From NCBI GenBank assembly GCA_954871525.1, contig OX940872.1:26507746-26571745 (forward strand): DNA of 64,000 nt. The letters run 5' to 3'. The position numbers and the translations under genes are program-made. Source of the DNA: Parietaria judaica. Its lineage: Eukaryota > Streptophyta > Magnoliopsida > Rosales > Urticaceae. Below are positions 11,087-24,787 of the stretch, piece after piece. The notes beneath the pieces were generated by a model that was not told where the DNA came from, did not search any database, and saw only the letters and a program-made list of their open reading frames with translations. Within the stretch, counting starts at the first letter, position 1. Each line of letters opens with the position of its first letter.

Positions 11087-12837
11087 TTAGACTACATTCC
11101 TATGCGACATGAAGAAGCCAAAGTCATGGTGCCTGAAATTCATGCGTTTCAGCCACGAACTTGCAGCGTTCACGCCCGAGTTGATCCTCTCCTCCTCGAA
11201 CACCATAGGATTCGCCCAGATCTCGTCGCTCGCCTTGTGTGTGGCCACTGCGAATGGGGGTACCGATACCTCGCCTCTCTCGCCAGCGCCTTTAGCTTTT
11301 CCCATACAGCTCAGGGCCGGGAACTTCTGATGTTCTTCCTTGGCGTAGACATTTGCTGCGTCTGGCAAGACATGTGAAAGGCAAAATTGGGCTTAGTAAA
11401 ACTGAAGAAGATGACGCTTTACGAGCTATAATGGACTCGGAATCGAGTTTCTTTACTCGGATTATGAGATGTTTCACGATAGAAAGTTGTACAAATTCGG
11501 TTTTCGTGAAATATAAACGGACCTTTGAGGGATGATAAACTGTGGTATGTGACAAAGCATGCAGACAATCCCTTGACGTTCTTGGTTACTGGAATCTGAT
11601 AGATTGGATACCTAATATTGAATAACATCAAGTGACAAATCAAACAATGCTCAAAAAGACAATCAAGAAACGGTATCAAACACGAACATTCAACTTCTCG
11701 GTCGTGAAAATCGCACATTTCGTTAATTGGTTAAGGCGCTAAATCGCGATGCTAAGAACGGCCATCTATGGCGACGGATAAGGAAGAACCAATATGTTGT
11801 AACTGAAAGCAAGCAAGAGTATTGAATTTAATACTTACCAAGCAATTGCAATCCAACTATAAGGAGAGAGATCACTGCTCTGAAACTTCATCAAACCCGG
11901 GTATTTCTGAGCTAGTTGATTGATCTGAAAAAAGGATCGAATTTCACACTCAATTAATACTTAACACGATTTCAGTCTCCGGGCCGACGTTAACTAGTTT
12001 CCGACCAAGCATTGGCTCTAATCAGCTTCACCTTTTTGTTCAAAGGGTCTCTTTTGTAAGGACTCAGCGTCTCATTGTACTGGCAGTACAGCTCCCCGAG
12101 AGAGTCACCGGCCAGGCACGCAGCGTCATGGTCAATGGCGGAATCGTCAGAGGCGAAGTCCGAGCTCTTGCTTGAGTCATTGCTGAGCGACACCGACAGC
12201 TCGTCGCTTTCACTCTCGTCGCTCCAAGAACCGTTTTCCTGATCCGCCATGCAGCTCTTTCCGAGCATTCTTTCCAAGCACAAAATTCTTTTAATCAACT
12301 CAGAAAACCCCACAATGTTACTCAGACAGGCGACGCAAATTGCGGCAAAAAAAATACCTTAGAGGACTAGAGGGCTTCTCGGTGAATACTTGGAGAGCCG
12401 ATAAGGACGGGCAGTAGAACTGCACGACGTTTTCGCCGTTGCTCAAGAGAATCGGCACTCCCGTTCCGAAGCAGCTCCGATCAGCGTAGAATTCCCAAAG
12501 GCTGCTCAAGGAGAAAGTGTCCACAATCTCTTGACAAAGCGGTTTCGGAGCGCCGTTGAGGACCGGAACACAAGCCTGAAGAACAAAACAGCAAGTACAT
12601 GTATATTATCAGACACAAAACTGTTTGTCTGAGAAAACAAGACATGTACACACAAAACCCTTGTTCTCCAGAAACCAGAAGCTTTGTTTTTCGAAGAGAG
12701 AGAGAGAGAGAGATGATGATGATGATGACCACCTTGTGAGAAGGCAGTGTAGGCGTGACAGATTGAAGAAAGCATTGAAAGTTGGAGTACTTGTTCGCAT
12801 CGGAGAGAAGAGGCAAATCCCATGGAGAAACACCCAT
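11087..12837 (-). CDS. DUF789 family protein
   Basis: Six exons read leftward (12837-12733, 12575-12358, 12269-12032, 11924-11839, 11611-11523, 11361-11087) join in phase to 336 aa. Diagnostic segments of the plant DUF789 family appear in order: YSNFQCFLQSVTPTLPS (17-33), a LSSLWEFY / GTGVPILLSNGENVVQFY block (about 54-80), a Ser/Asp-rich linker WSDESESDELSVSLSNDSS, LGELYCQYNETLSPYKRDPL, YPGLMKFQSSDLSPYSWIAI, YPIYQIPV, and near the C-terminus ASSWLKRMNFRHHDFGFF. The biochemical role of the family is not known. Intron 1 contains adjoining GAT and GA repeats (12695-12730). The acceptor choice for each exon is supported by the conserved motifs across the joints. Confidence 0.9.
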
Positions 12838-14148
12838 GTTTTCTCACAGTGAGAGCGATCGAGCGCTACAAAAACCGGATATAAATAATTACACTGTATC
12901 AGTATATACATGTATCTCGGAATAATCGAAAAAAACCCAGATAATAAGAATGAGCAATTAATATCGAGAAGAGAAGCAATCAAAGTGTAGACATATGTGC
13001 ACATCAAATACAAGGCATGTAATAAAACCCCACATTTATTCTCTCCTCTACGTTCACTAAAGTCAAAGAAAAAAGAAAACTTGCATGGAACATGCAGAAG
13101 CTTCAAGCTGCCATGGAAGGAAGAAGAAGAAGAAGCTTGAATTGGAATTGCCGACACCGAGAGAGAGAGAGAGAGCATAGAGATTAGAGACAAGTTTGTT
13201 TCTTTGTTTTGGTAACTGAAATCTGCATTTACTATATATTTTTTTTCTTTTTTGTTTCCTTTTTTCCACAATTTGGCAACGCTTTGAGATGGATCGTGAC
13301 ACCTCTCTTTCGGTCATCAATTAATAAAAGAATCTGGTTTTTAAAGGTCAAAATCTGGAGACCAATCACTCCAAAAAGTCACTCATCACAATATATAGTA
13401 AATGCAGATTTATATATATATATATAATCCGAATCAATAATTCACTTCCATTCCAAAGATGGGATGCTTTGATGATACTTTTATATTTTTCAAATCTGCT
13501 TACACTTATAAAAATGAACTTCCGATTTTCACCTACCATCTTTGATTCCAATTTCTTATTACCTTTTATAGGAAATCTTCCGAGGAATTCAAATTTCAAA
13601 CTAAAAATATAAACACACTCTCTAGCTTGATTTTCTTTTGTGATATATAATTGGACTTTCAATTGTTACTGATATGACTTTAATAAAATATATGATTTCA
13701 CGAAAATATGTGGTTTTTTTAGAAATAATTTATATGATTTCGTGTAGATGATATTAATTTATAGAGAAATATTGGTACTTAATTTTTTTTTTTAAAGTCA
13801 ACGCGTTACAAAATAACGTAAAGTAAATAAAACAAAAAGAATGTCACGTGTGCGTAACAACATAAACGTTCGCGAAGTTAGTTACGGACGAATAAGGACA
13901 ACTAACCGTACGTTATATAAAGTTAAAAGATACGAGACATTTATGATTATTCTTAACACGTGTACTATATAACGACAAATATGTACGGCAACAAATCTAA
14001 TAACATATACATATGCATACGTTCTCTCTCCGTAGCCATTTGACGTTTCCTCTTATCTTTTGCCTCGACGACTAACCCTTCGATTTTCTCTCCTTAGTTT
14101 GCCTTTGAGCTTCGGATTTAGCCCGTCAACACTGAGCGATGCAAACTA
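12838..14148. other. DUF789 promoter region and intergenic DNA
   Basis: No gene is visible. GAA and GA repeats at 13116-13135 and 13157-13176 probably lie in the promoter or leader of the DUF789 gene. A 22-bp inverted repeat, AAATCTGCATTTACTATATA at 13219-13240 and its complement at 13390-13411, brackets 150 bp. Beyond 13450 the DNA is AT-rich with nothing recognisable. Confidence 0.45.
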
Positions 14149-14311
14149 CAGTAGAACCTCGTTAAATTACTACTCGATAAATTAATAATCTCGATATAAT
14201 AATATTTTTGTATGGACCCGACTCTAACTAACATGACTAAATTAATAACTTCGATAATATAATAAAATCTTCTGGTCCGAACAATATTAATTTATAGAGG
14301 TTTTTTTAGTA
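14149..14311. mobile_element. Small MITE (CAGTAGAACCTC family)
   Basis: The left end CAGTAGAACCTCGTTAAATT and the right end TTATAGAGGTTTTTTTAGTA are imperfect inverse copies. In between, CTCGATAAATTAATAATCTC-like words recur, as in a well-known class of short plant MITEs. No target duplication was certain. Confidence 0.6.
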
Positions 14312-16493
14312 TCTACTTTCTTCTGTTCTTGAATAGTTTTTCTTTTAATCTTCAAGAACTCCGGATGGTTCATGTGCATTGTTAATTTTTGGTGTCAGTT
14401 CTAGATAATTTAGGCAGAAAGTGTGTAATATTAGTTCATAATACATCATGTTCATAATATAACATTAAAAGTTAGAATATTGCTCCCACAAAACTCAATC
14501 AATGCATTTCGAAATTTAGTTGCTAATGTATGCCTACGTTCAAGTGTTATTGTTAATTTTAAATTTCCTTAATTTATAGTTGTATGTGTTATTGTAATAA
14601 TAATTGTATTTTAATAATGATTTTGTCTTATTTTAGTTATTTAATTATATAATTAAATATGATAAGAATTATAAAAATTATGAAGCAATACTATTTATTA
14701 CCCCATTTTTTTTATTTAGCATAAATCTATCATTTGATAATTTACACTGTTACAAAAATAGGCTTACACCAAAGAGTTTAGGTTTACACTACCATATATT
14801 TAACTTTGCACAACGGTTTCAAATACAGTCGTACCGAAAAACTTGCTTCATGGTAGTTTGTCCGACCGCGACTATTCTGTTTGTCCGACAAATTTTATAA
14901 CGTCGTACAATTGTAATTCACAGGACGGTTGATAAAAAGTCGTGTGAGTTTAAATCGCATCTTCGGCGGGGCGAGCTTAAACTTAATCGCGGCAAAGACG
15001 TGCTTTAGGTTACCAAAGTAGTTGATAATAAATATGTTCAAAAGGCAAAGAAGGAAAACGAAAGTAGACATTGAATTTTAATTCAGGATGTTTTGATTTT
15101 TGGAAACCAAGTGTCATATTTTAAAATCAAATTATCCGAAGTGGGATAAGCATAACTTCTTGAATTAGAGGATTAGATTAGATCATGAAAATCAATTGAT
15201 TAATAGTAATGAATGAGTAATCCGAAAAGATCATAGAGAAAAATAATTTATTTAATTGGACATAATTCTTGGACATAAGAATATATTGGTTTTTTGCTTC
15301 GAAAGAATCAATCACATTTATTGCTTTGACTTCATTAACTTGTAGTTTTAATAGTCAACTAATAATTTAAGAACAGTCAATAACTCAACAAAAAAGAATC
15401 TGAAAATAAAAAAGAAAGAAAGTAAAAGCTTACGGATCATTGGCTACTTATTTCCGGAATATTTATCATAATTAATGTTCATAATTATATGATATGTACC
15501 ACATCAAAGCTTCAACATTGCTTTTGTGGACTACTTTATTTGATCCTTTCAAGCAATTTTTTAACTGAGTTTATTCGTTGATAACCGAGTTGAATTTTAC
15601 GGTTTTACTGATGTCGAAAGCATAGCCGCCTTCCGTGTCATCCAAATCTACAACATTTGTTGAGATTATTCAACATACTCGAGCGACTTTTTATGGGAAA
15701 TATACTCGAGACAGCGCGTTTTATGAACGAGTTTTCTACTTGTACTTTCGGGTCTTGTATCTCAATCTCAATGTATTATAATCAACATCAGAACACTTTA
15801 TTTATGTAATTTGCAGTTGCTAAACAATTTTAGGTTCTTTGAAATATACCTTTGTTATTGCTCAAACAAGTAGGTATATTTTTTTTTTTTTGCATAAATT
15901 GAAAGTTGGAGGTATAAAAAAAACATTAAATTTCGAGGTCGAATATGTTTTCTTTCGGGGAAAGCATCATAAAAGTGCAACACAAGACGAAAGTTTAGGC
16001 ATTTTAACCGAGACACAAAACAAATCATCTTCTTCATATTGAGAATGACATCATTTTTCAAAGAATTTGATATTAGATTAAGCAAAAAATAAAAAATAAA
16101 AAAAATCCACTACTCACATAAGGGTGTTGTTAATGACCAACTTTTACATGGAAAGGCAAAGTGGAGTGCTTGATTTCCCTCCTCACTCTTGTCAAAATTC
16201 TCCAGAAAACATCATGTCTTGCCTTTTTTAGTTTTTTAGTTTTTTCTTCTCTTTTTTTGTCCTTTCAGTAAACTTAGTAGAATTAGCTTGTGGGTAATAT
16301 GCCTCATTAGCGGAATGTACACACAGGCAGGGCCCGAGTCGGGACCATACCCGACCCGAAATGATCCAAACCGTCGGATGCTGCAGCTGCAGGGAGGGGG
16401 GTTTACTACTTAAAATGCATAAACTCCCGTAACGCAACAGGACATGCACAAGATCAGAGCCACCTGAACTTGCTTGCTCGCTGTTGTTTTAAG
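14312..16493. other. AT-rich intergenic DNA, nothing recognised
   Basis: No protein-like frame or transposon signature stands out. The last 200-300 bp before 16493 should include the 3' UTR of KTN80. Confidence 0.5.
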
Positions 16494-19400
16494 TCATGAA
16501 ACTTCTTGAAGAGCTAGAATTAACTCGTGCGCGCACTTTGCGGTTGACCCACCCCTTCTAAGAGTGAAAAAAAAAAGGCTCGTCAATATGACTAGTTTAT
16601 AACAAAGGCGTGAACATAAAAATAAGAGGGGGAAACTTAAACAACTAGCGAAACAAACCTTGTCAGGGGAGGCAAGCAGCGCTTGACTTTTTCTAGCTCT
16701 ACAAAGCACGCATTGTACCGCTCCAATCTGCGAAAACCCATCAAATTGCGGTTAAGAAAGTTGGCACTGAAATAAAATTGAGAAAGCAAGTCACTGATGA
16801 GAAAACAGGTTCACAATGAGACCTTTGCTCTGCCTCGATATCGACGCCAACGGATGAAGAAGCTGACACAGCTGAATAGATCATTGAACCAAATACCCGG
16901 ACCATCTTGAGCAGCATATCCAGAGAGATCCCTACATGCCTGTACATAATAGCAAGAGTTTTAACGAGATTAGCAACAGCAAGCATATTTATATCGGTCG
17001 AGGCGTGCCTCGAAGCGAGGAGTTAAAAATTGCCTCGTGAGAGTCAAATGGGGCGTACACCTCACTTGTCTGAGGTGTAGCTGACGCATATCGTTTTGTT
17101 CGACGGGACCTGTTTTGGAGCCTTCTATTTTATCTGACTTTTCAACTCCCTAAAACCTGATTGTTCTTCCTCTCACTCTATAGCTCACCTCTCTTGGCTT
17201 CATTCTCCTCTCGGCATATCTCCAGTTCTCATATTCCCGATTGAGCGTGAATAACATAAAATGTGTCTTCATTATTTTTAGATTTTTGTTTGAACCTTTA
17301 ATGGTTTTAGGACTTAAATTTAGTAATTTGATCAACTTTATTGAACTTACGTATTTGTTTGCTATGAACTCTATGTCATAAAATTATATAAATCATTTGT
17401 TCTTCTAATTATTGAGGTTTACGCCTCTTGAGGCTGCGATATGACACATCGGCTCCCCTCATGCACTATTAGAAGCAAACCCACATGCTATATCTGAGTT
17501 TTCTGCCATCCGTCAGGACAGTCACAAACAACTGCGCTAGAATTTTCTAGACGCGGTTTTTCTAATTGATCAAGTTGATAGTAAATTGGTTTTACATTGT
17601 GTAACATGTTATTAGTGCATAAGGTCCGACGAGAACTACAGCTGAACAAGGATTTCAACTCTCAAGGATAGCAAACCACCAACACAAGCAGATGGCAATA
17701 AACATAGAAATATTACTTACCGGTCCATATCACTTTCCAGAAGCCCAGATAGGAGTGGCAAAAGACAAGTGCATAATTCCAGTGTGACGATGTCAACTTT
17801 TTCCGCCATAACGCCAACTACATCAGCAACGACCTAAAGTAACAAAGTTGATACCAGAGGTCAAAGAAGTAATAATGATATATGCTTCAAAAATAAAACC
17901 AAGACGGGATATAATTTAGACGACCAAACAAAAGATGCTTACAGCATAATCGGCCATCTTTTCCATAGCACTAATCACACCCTTAAAATCACTTCTTTCC
18001 CAATATCTATACACTCCCTGCAAAAGCAATACATTGAAGAGTGAATACATAATTCCAGAAATCTGCCTAATCTACAGTTTGTGCAATAGGTCAGTCAAAT
18101 CTTTTTCTGATGTAGAACTAATTAACAAACCTGGTACTTAAGCCACAAAAAATCATGATAAGGACATTATGTAGATTGCACATTAATAGAAATGGATAAA
18201 CAATTTTATGATTTATGAACTCAATAAAGAATAAGATCACCTTTAACTTAGCCGAACGAGACTGCATAGAGCTCAAAAATTGATTATGTTGTTCTATGAT
18301 ATCTTCAATGACATCCTCGTCACTGGCTGGCACCGACTCTTTTTCAACAGGCGGAGAATATCCTCTCTGCTTTGGCTTCAAGTGGAACAGGAAATTGGTT
18401 TTAAAAAAAAAAGGGGGTCACAAAAAAGATAACACCAAGCGAGAATGACATTGATCTGAATCTACGAAATATAGCAATTATAAAATCCACTCTAAAAAGG
18501 AATAACATACTATCTCCACATCTAGTAACGGAAACAGCACTTCACCTTTTTACTTCGTGCTATTAAATTTTCTGGTTAGCTCAAACTAAGAACGATATTT
18601 TTTTAAATTCAGCACGTTTGTTTTAGTTAAGATTTAATTAGGGTTATGCACCACAACTAACTTTCTCTTGAGGTAATCCATCTAAGAAGTCTAGGAAAGG
18701 CATGATTTAATCAGAAACTGATGTTCTGTAACTTAATGCAATGACACTATCCGCTCAAACACCTTAAAACACTAGAGTTGTAACTTCTACATATTTGATT
18801 ATTATCATTCTGACCAGTATCAGCCGACCGATTGAATTATAATCGTAGACAACCTACACCTGGGCTCTCTTGAATCATAGTATAGTCCTAGTTAGATGTT
18901 TAGTAACAAACAAAAAGGTTATAATAAATTAAGACTCTGCCATACCATGTGTGAAGTGAGCATGTTCCCAGATACCACCCCCGAGTTCATATTGGAAGTA
19001 GGTCCATCATAATTTGAATATCTATCTCGTTTCTCCCAATTCACGGAAATTGGTCGGGCCCGTCCTAAAATATTCATAAAAGCAATGCCTTCGTAATTTT
19101 GCATTTTTACAACAAGCATTGAGAATGATTAGATAATAAATAAGAGTACCTGCTCTGAAACCTCCAACAGAGTTTGCATCTCTATGTGTCCTATGGCCTC
19201 GAGTCTCGTCTGAAGCGAAGAAAGATGAATGTGTTAAAATTTCCCAGGACCTCAAGCCGGACTATAGAATGATCTAGAACTAGGATTCTCGAATCAAATT
19301 TAGCAGGAAAAGCTAAGGCAGAAATGTATAATTTATAACTAGGTACTCACAATTGTCAGGCTGACAACTAGCAATTGGCTCCGCTGCAGCACTCATTTCA

Positions 19401-22400
19401 TTCTTCACTGATGGAAGAAATCTTTCATGCATATTCTTGTCAGAAGACATTCCTATGGTTGCGCCAGAAACTCTAGGGAAAAAATTCCTTTCAGCCACAA
19501 CAGATTCCATTTGCATAGGAACAGCCGGCTTATCCACGTCTTCTCTAACAATAGGGAACCTCCTGAATTCGTTTGCCTTTGACTGCAGAGATAAAGGCAT
19601 CGTTCTTCCAACTATACCAACCTCTCTTCTGGGCTCAACTGTCGTATTGGGCACTTCACTGTTTCTCGGCACAATAACGGGCATGACATCTGATTTGTTA
19701 AAGTTTGAAACGGTGGTTGTTGGATGGGCCTTTACAGAGTTCCTCTTAGTGGCAGTTGTGCTAGAAACGGCTGTTGAACTGGGCACAATTGTTTTTGGGC
19801 TGGGGCTTAAATTTATCCTCTGAGGAGTACTAGGTAAATTTCCCGATGCTTCAATCATGATTCAAATGGAAAAACAAGAAAATCAAATTATAATTAACAG
19901 AAATATATAGGCAAGGAAATAACTATCTGTAGCTTTGGATTACAAATACTGACCACAGAACACTTAGAGAAAAAGAAAGAACAAGCCTGAACTGTTACTT
20001 ACATGCCAAAACTTTTGGTTCCTTGACAACATCAGAATTTTGGGAAACCGAGAGTCTCCCAAGTGATTTTGATTCCTTAGCTATAGGATCAGAACTTTGC
20101 GAAACAGAAAGCCGGCCCAGACTTGCCTTCGAAGTGTTCTCACTCAGAACAGACAAATTTCCCGTGGCTGAAGACTTAGATTCTGAATGACCATTCAACT
20201 TCTTAGTATTCCCAACTGAATATGGCTCTATTCGCTGTTTGAAAGGAATAAACATGACTTAGGTAGCCAGCTATGAGGAATAATAAGGACGGAGAGCACG
20301 GAATGGCAAACTTGAACATAAGCACAAACGAGAATTATACCGTGATGTCAACAACCCATACTCCAACACAGCTTTGATTGTATGAGCATCCGAGCAGCTT
20401 TCCCTCGTGGACATTAAGATCTGATAACTTAGACCATCCCACATCCACACCATCATGACATCTGATCGGTTCCCACGAGAAAACCTATATACAGTGAAGA
20501 TAAATAAGTGAGCCTACATAATACAACAAGTTACTATGACCAAAGCTTAATGTTTATTACTAACCTTCAAACTTTCGTGCAATCCGCAGAGTAGAGTCCT
20601 TCCATCGGGATTAAATGCCAAACAACGCACTCCAGCAGTCTAATATACACCATAAAAAATTTCATTAAATTATATTCAGACAAGATATGCATAAGAAAAT
20701 TCACCAGGAAATATAGAGCTTTGTAGGAAGCATGATCTAAACGTACCTCAGGTCCAGCAGATCCAATTAGTTCAAAGGTTTCAAGGTCCCAAAATTTAAC
20801 TGTCCTGTCCGATGAACCTGGAAAGGATAACAGAAAAAGAATTAAACATGGTCAATGATAAACAAAGGTCTAACACGTTTTCTATATCATCACTAACATA
20901 CACATAATCCAATTTGTTCAATTGGATAAAAAAAATTCCTGACAACCAATAAAGTCAGTCCAAATTCATCCTTGATAGATTTAGACTGCTAGTAGTTACT
21001 AGTGATGAAAGGTTTCCAGGACCTGGCGATTTATAATTTTTACAAGAAGACATGTGCTGATTCATTGAATATAATTCAAATTTAAACATGATTATAATAA
21101 TAATAACAATAACTAACCAGTTGCAAGCAGAAACTCGTGTGGATGGAAATCTATGCAATTAACCTGGCCATCGTGAGACTTGAAATCGTGCATAAGCTTC
21201 CCAGCAGTAAGATCCCACAGCTATGAGAAACAAATGTGTTAGCTGATGAAAACATTTGCGAAACAAAATAGCGAATTCCATAAGAATTAGATCAATATAT
21301 ATTTACTGACATCCGTGTCAATTGTAGTCTAGCACAGCTCAAGTATTATTAATCATTTTTTTCTTACATATGTTTCTATGAATCAGAAGGTTTCTAGAAG
21401 CTCCATAAGTACAATTCAACATATATAATAAATTCAAGTTTATACAGAAGCACGATCTGATTTCCTATACTGATGGTTTTAAATAAAAAAGATACTAACT
21501 TTAACACTGTTGTCCTCTCCACCGGAAACAACCCAGCGGCCATCAGGGGTAAATCTGATGGCATTGACGCCTCGTGTATGACCCTTATAGGTATGAATAC
21601 ACCCCTTTTTTCTGATATCCCATATTTTGAGATTTGTATCCAAAGACCCAGATGCAAAGAACTCTCCAAAAGGATGGAAGTCCACAGATATGCAATTGGA
21701 TCGGTGACCGGTGAGTGTGCGAACAACTGCATGAAAAGATGACATTGCAGAAATGATAAAACTTCATACCGCGAGGAAACACAAATTAACATAATGTGGA
21801 TAGAAACATACTCTTCGCCTCCTCCAAATCCCAAAGCTTGATTGTACCACTGGCAGCTCCGGCTGCAACTAACACCTCTGAGGAGTCGAAGCTAACTGAA
21901 TCAATGCCACTGGTATGCCCAGATAGACTCTGGAGACAAAAGCAAAACAATCAGAGTCGGATAAAAAAAGATTACCGTAAGTGAGGGTGTGACAGGGCTG
22001 GCGTTTCAGATCGCCAAGTAATTCTCGGAGCTTTAAGATAACACTAAACCCGTGACCAGATTCTCCAAACTTGTTACTCTAAATTTCATTTAACAAAACA
22101 ACTAGCATTTCGGGCTAATGAGCTAAGCATTTGACCACAATTGACTTCCACAATCTTCCTTACTTTATCTAAGCATTTGACCACGATTGACTTCAAGATT
22201 CCCAAGTCAACAACTCCGGGGCCACCTCACTTCATCCGCGCAAGTGAGTGGACAGAAGACACGGATAGAAACAACCAACACCCGGGCAAATCGGCACGAG
22301 CATTACAGAAAAAAGAAGTGTACATACCAGAATGGCGTTTGGCTTGCCAATGGTCCAAAGATTGACCTTGTGATCCTCCCCGCCGGTGACAAGCAGCCGC

Positions 22401-22585
22401 GAAGTCTTCCTCCCGATCTTAAGGCAGTTCACGGCAGCTGAATGCGCCACAAACTCCTCTGATAATCAAACACTCCGGTCAAGGCGAAACCGAAGCCAAC
22501 AAAAACGCAGCAGATTAACCACAAAAACGATACGGAGAGATCGGAAAAAAAGGATACGGAGCTTGTAAGCACGCTTCGTAGTCAT
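16494..22585 (-). CDS. KTN80: Katanin p80 WD40-repeat subunit B1 homolog
   Basis: Eighteen exons read leftward (22585-22558, 22458-22328, 21929-21812, 21726-21500, 21220-21118, 20817-20747, 20639-20565, 20484-20341, 20234-20003, 19848-19351, 19209-19150, 19064-18946, 18375-18241, 18017-17943, 17833-17721, 16939-16823, 16727-16659, 16557-16494) join in phase to 792 aa, the usual length. WD40 repeats fill residues 1-299 ([33 protein letters not shown]). A low-complexity middle follows, with two LGRLSVSQ motifs. From about 605 to the end lies the con80 domain ([28 protein letters not shown]). KTN80 binds the p60 ATPase KTN1 and directs microtubule severing at crossovers and branch points in the cortical array. 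The start ATG opens MTTKRAYKL, as in known orthologs. The intron at 16940-17720 holds a GCCTCGAGGCG-type element. Confidence 0.96.
16995..17440. repeat. GCCTCGAGGCG-type palindromic element in KTN80 intron
   Basis: The left edge has GGTCGAGGCGTGCCTCGAAG and the right edge GTTTACGCCTCTTGAGGCTG, an inverted arrangement of the same GC-rich words around an AT-rich core. A related sequence sits in the lipase gene intron at 63265-63560. It is probably a MITE or SINE relic. Confidence 0.45.
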
Positions 22586-22946
22586 GGCAAAGTCCTCTCT
22601 TCTCCAGAGCCAAAACCCTAAGGGATCACCACGAAAACGATCTCAATCCATTTCCGAAGCTTCAAATCGAATCCGACAGCGACATTCCCCTTCATTCGCT
22701 TGAACTCGCTTCAGATCAGAAAGAAACCCGAATTTAATATTTATATAAACAACAAAAACAACAAAAATTCTCACTGTCAGATTGGATCAGAAGGAAAGAG
22801 AAAGACGAAAGACGAGCAATGGAACCTCAGAAGAAGAAGAAGAAGAAGCAAATCGGTGACTTCGCTTCAACTTCAACTTCCAACTTCCTTACTTCTCCAA
22901 AATCGAACTCCTTTTCGTCGATAAAGCTCTGTTCAAATTCAAAAGC

Positions 22947-22997
<51 letters not shown>

Positions 22998-23102
22998 TGT
23001 CAACACAGTGACATTGGAGCAAGAAAGAAGAAGGTCTCAACACTTCAAGAACGAAGAAGAAGAAGAAGAAGAAGAAGAAAGATTGTGTCTTTTCAAACGA
23101 TA
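22586..23102 (-). promoter_or_regulatory. KTN80 5' leader and promoter region with GA and GAA repeats
   Basis: Directly upstream of the KTN80 ATG lie a telo-box-like AAACCCTAA (22613-22621), a (GA)n run of about 45 bp (22950-22994) and a (GAA)n run (23052-23080). On the coding strand these are CT and TTC repeats, common in plant 5' leaders and core promoters. A regulatory function is inferred from position only. Confidence 0.45.
22950..22994. repeat. (GA)n microsatellite
   Basis: About 22 uninterrupted GA units upstream of KTN80. Confidence 0.95.
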
Positions 23103-24687
23103 AATGTCTCTGATTATTATTTTAATTAATAAATAAAAAGAATTGAAAACGGAATTTGTTTAAATTTTTTGCATAGAAAAGGCCCAAATGGGGATTTGAA
23201 TGTTGTGTGACTTTTTTTTTTTTTTTTTTGGATAATAATGAATTAATGGAACATTAAAGTTTAGTACTTTACAAATAATAATAATCAAAGGAAGTGCTTT
23301 TTTTTTTTCTTCACGAAATTACCTTTTTTGCAGAAAGACGAAATTACCCTTCTCACTCCACTATTTTAAACTTTCAAATGAGGGCGTTTGTCCGTACATG
23401 ACGTGTCAAAATGAACGTTGAACTTGCAAGAAATTGTTTTTCTTCTTAAACTAACTGTGAAAATATATATAACATGATTTAATTAAAAGCTTTAGTATAT
23501 TCTTTCAAAAAAAAAAAAGTGTTTGGGCTTGGTTGTAGTATTGTATGTATGTGTGTCGTTTGGTAATCCTTAATTTGGTGATTTAATCAATATATTGTGT
23601 CATTTAATTAGATGTAACCTACTATTATAGGTTATAATTAACATAACCTTCTCGGACAATTTCTTCTTTGTCGCGCCCACGGAGTGTGTATCGAGCTGCG
23701 GACACCCGTAAAAAGCCCTGTTTAACTTCGTCTGCAAACCACAAACGGACGCGCCAGATTCAACCGAGTACATACACCTTTCCAAATTGCATATTGGTTG
23801 AGGATAATACTACCACTGCTCGCCCATATTTTTATTTTCTCGACTATTTCCGTCAAAATGTAATCTCTCTCGCTATACCATCTCTTTATTACCTTTTCTT
23901 GTGTTTAAAATCTCTCCTAGTATTTCATTTCTCTCATCATTCCTTCTCGATATTTTCTTTTCGGCATCCTATCTCGATAATATTTAATATGATCATTATT
24001 TTGCCTCAATATTGTTAATATTTTACACACATACAAAAATATAAAAATAAAATAAAATTAGGAAGGCTAAGATGTTTATCAACGAAGTTGAGAGATTTTT
24101 TTTTTTTTTTTGGGAAGTTGAGAGAGTTTTTTTTTTTTTTGAATGGAAGTTGAGAGAGTTAATTGTTCTATGTTTAGAATAAAGTTTGGGAAGGAGTCTC
24201 TTTTTATTTATTTTAGAAATAAAATATTGAATAGACAACCCACCCACACAACCTCTCTCTCATCATCATTCTCCAAACACTTGCTGTTTTTCTTCTTCTC
24301 TTTACCATACTTTTTTTTTATTTCTTCCAAAAAATTAAAAATAATAATAAATAAATAAATAAAAGAATTTGTGAGACTAAGTTAACAGCCTGATATAACT
24401 TGCATATGTATGTTCTTCTTTTTACTTTTCAAACCAAATACAAAATTGTACCAAAACAACTAAATATTAACAATAACAACTGCTTTTTGAATCACTCTAA
24501 TAAAGTAATAATCATTGTTAGCACTTAAAATTTGAACATGAGTAAAAAAAAAAAAAAAAAAACGTTGACCCTTTTGCTAATGATCGTCAACTGCTCTTTA
24601 ATGATTTTTTTTCATTTATTTTTTTAGGTGAATTGGCCCGTTCCAAGTTCAAACGGGTGCGCACTTGACTTGCCGTTAAAGTTGGCA

Positions 24688-24787
24688 AGCGTATGTGGCC
24701 TATTCATGCAAAATTACCCGAGAGGGCCTATCTTGTCGACTAGAGTTGTCGGGCGCATGTGGCCTATTCTTAGAAAATTACCCAAGA
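24688..24787 (+). repeat. Two-copy direct repeat, 64-bp spacing
   Basis: The word GCGTATGTGGCCTATTCATG followed by CAAAATTACCCGAG (24688-24722) returns 64 bp later as GCGCATGTGGCCTATTCTTAG with AAAATTACCCAAG. It may be the start of a minisatellite or part of an LTR. Confidence 0.6.

Noticed and set aside
12609..13271. 220-aa open frame on the minus strand over the DUF789 start
   Set aside because: It runs through the leader, exon 1 in another frame, and intron 1 repeats. The true frame is fixed by the DUF789 motifs.
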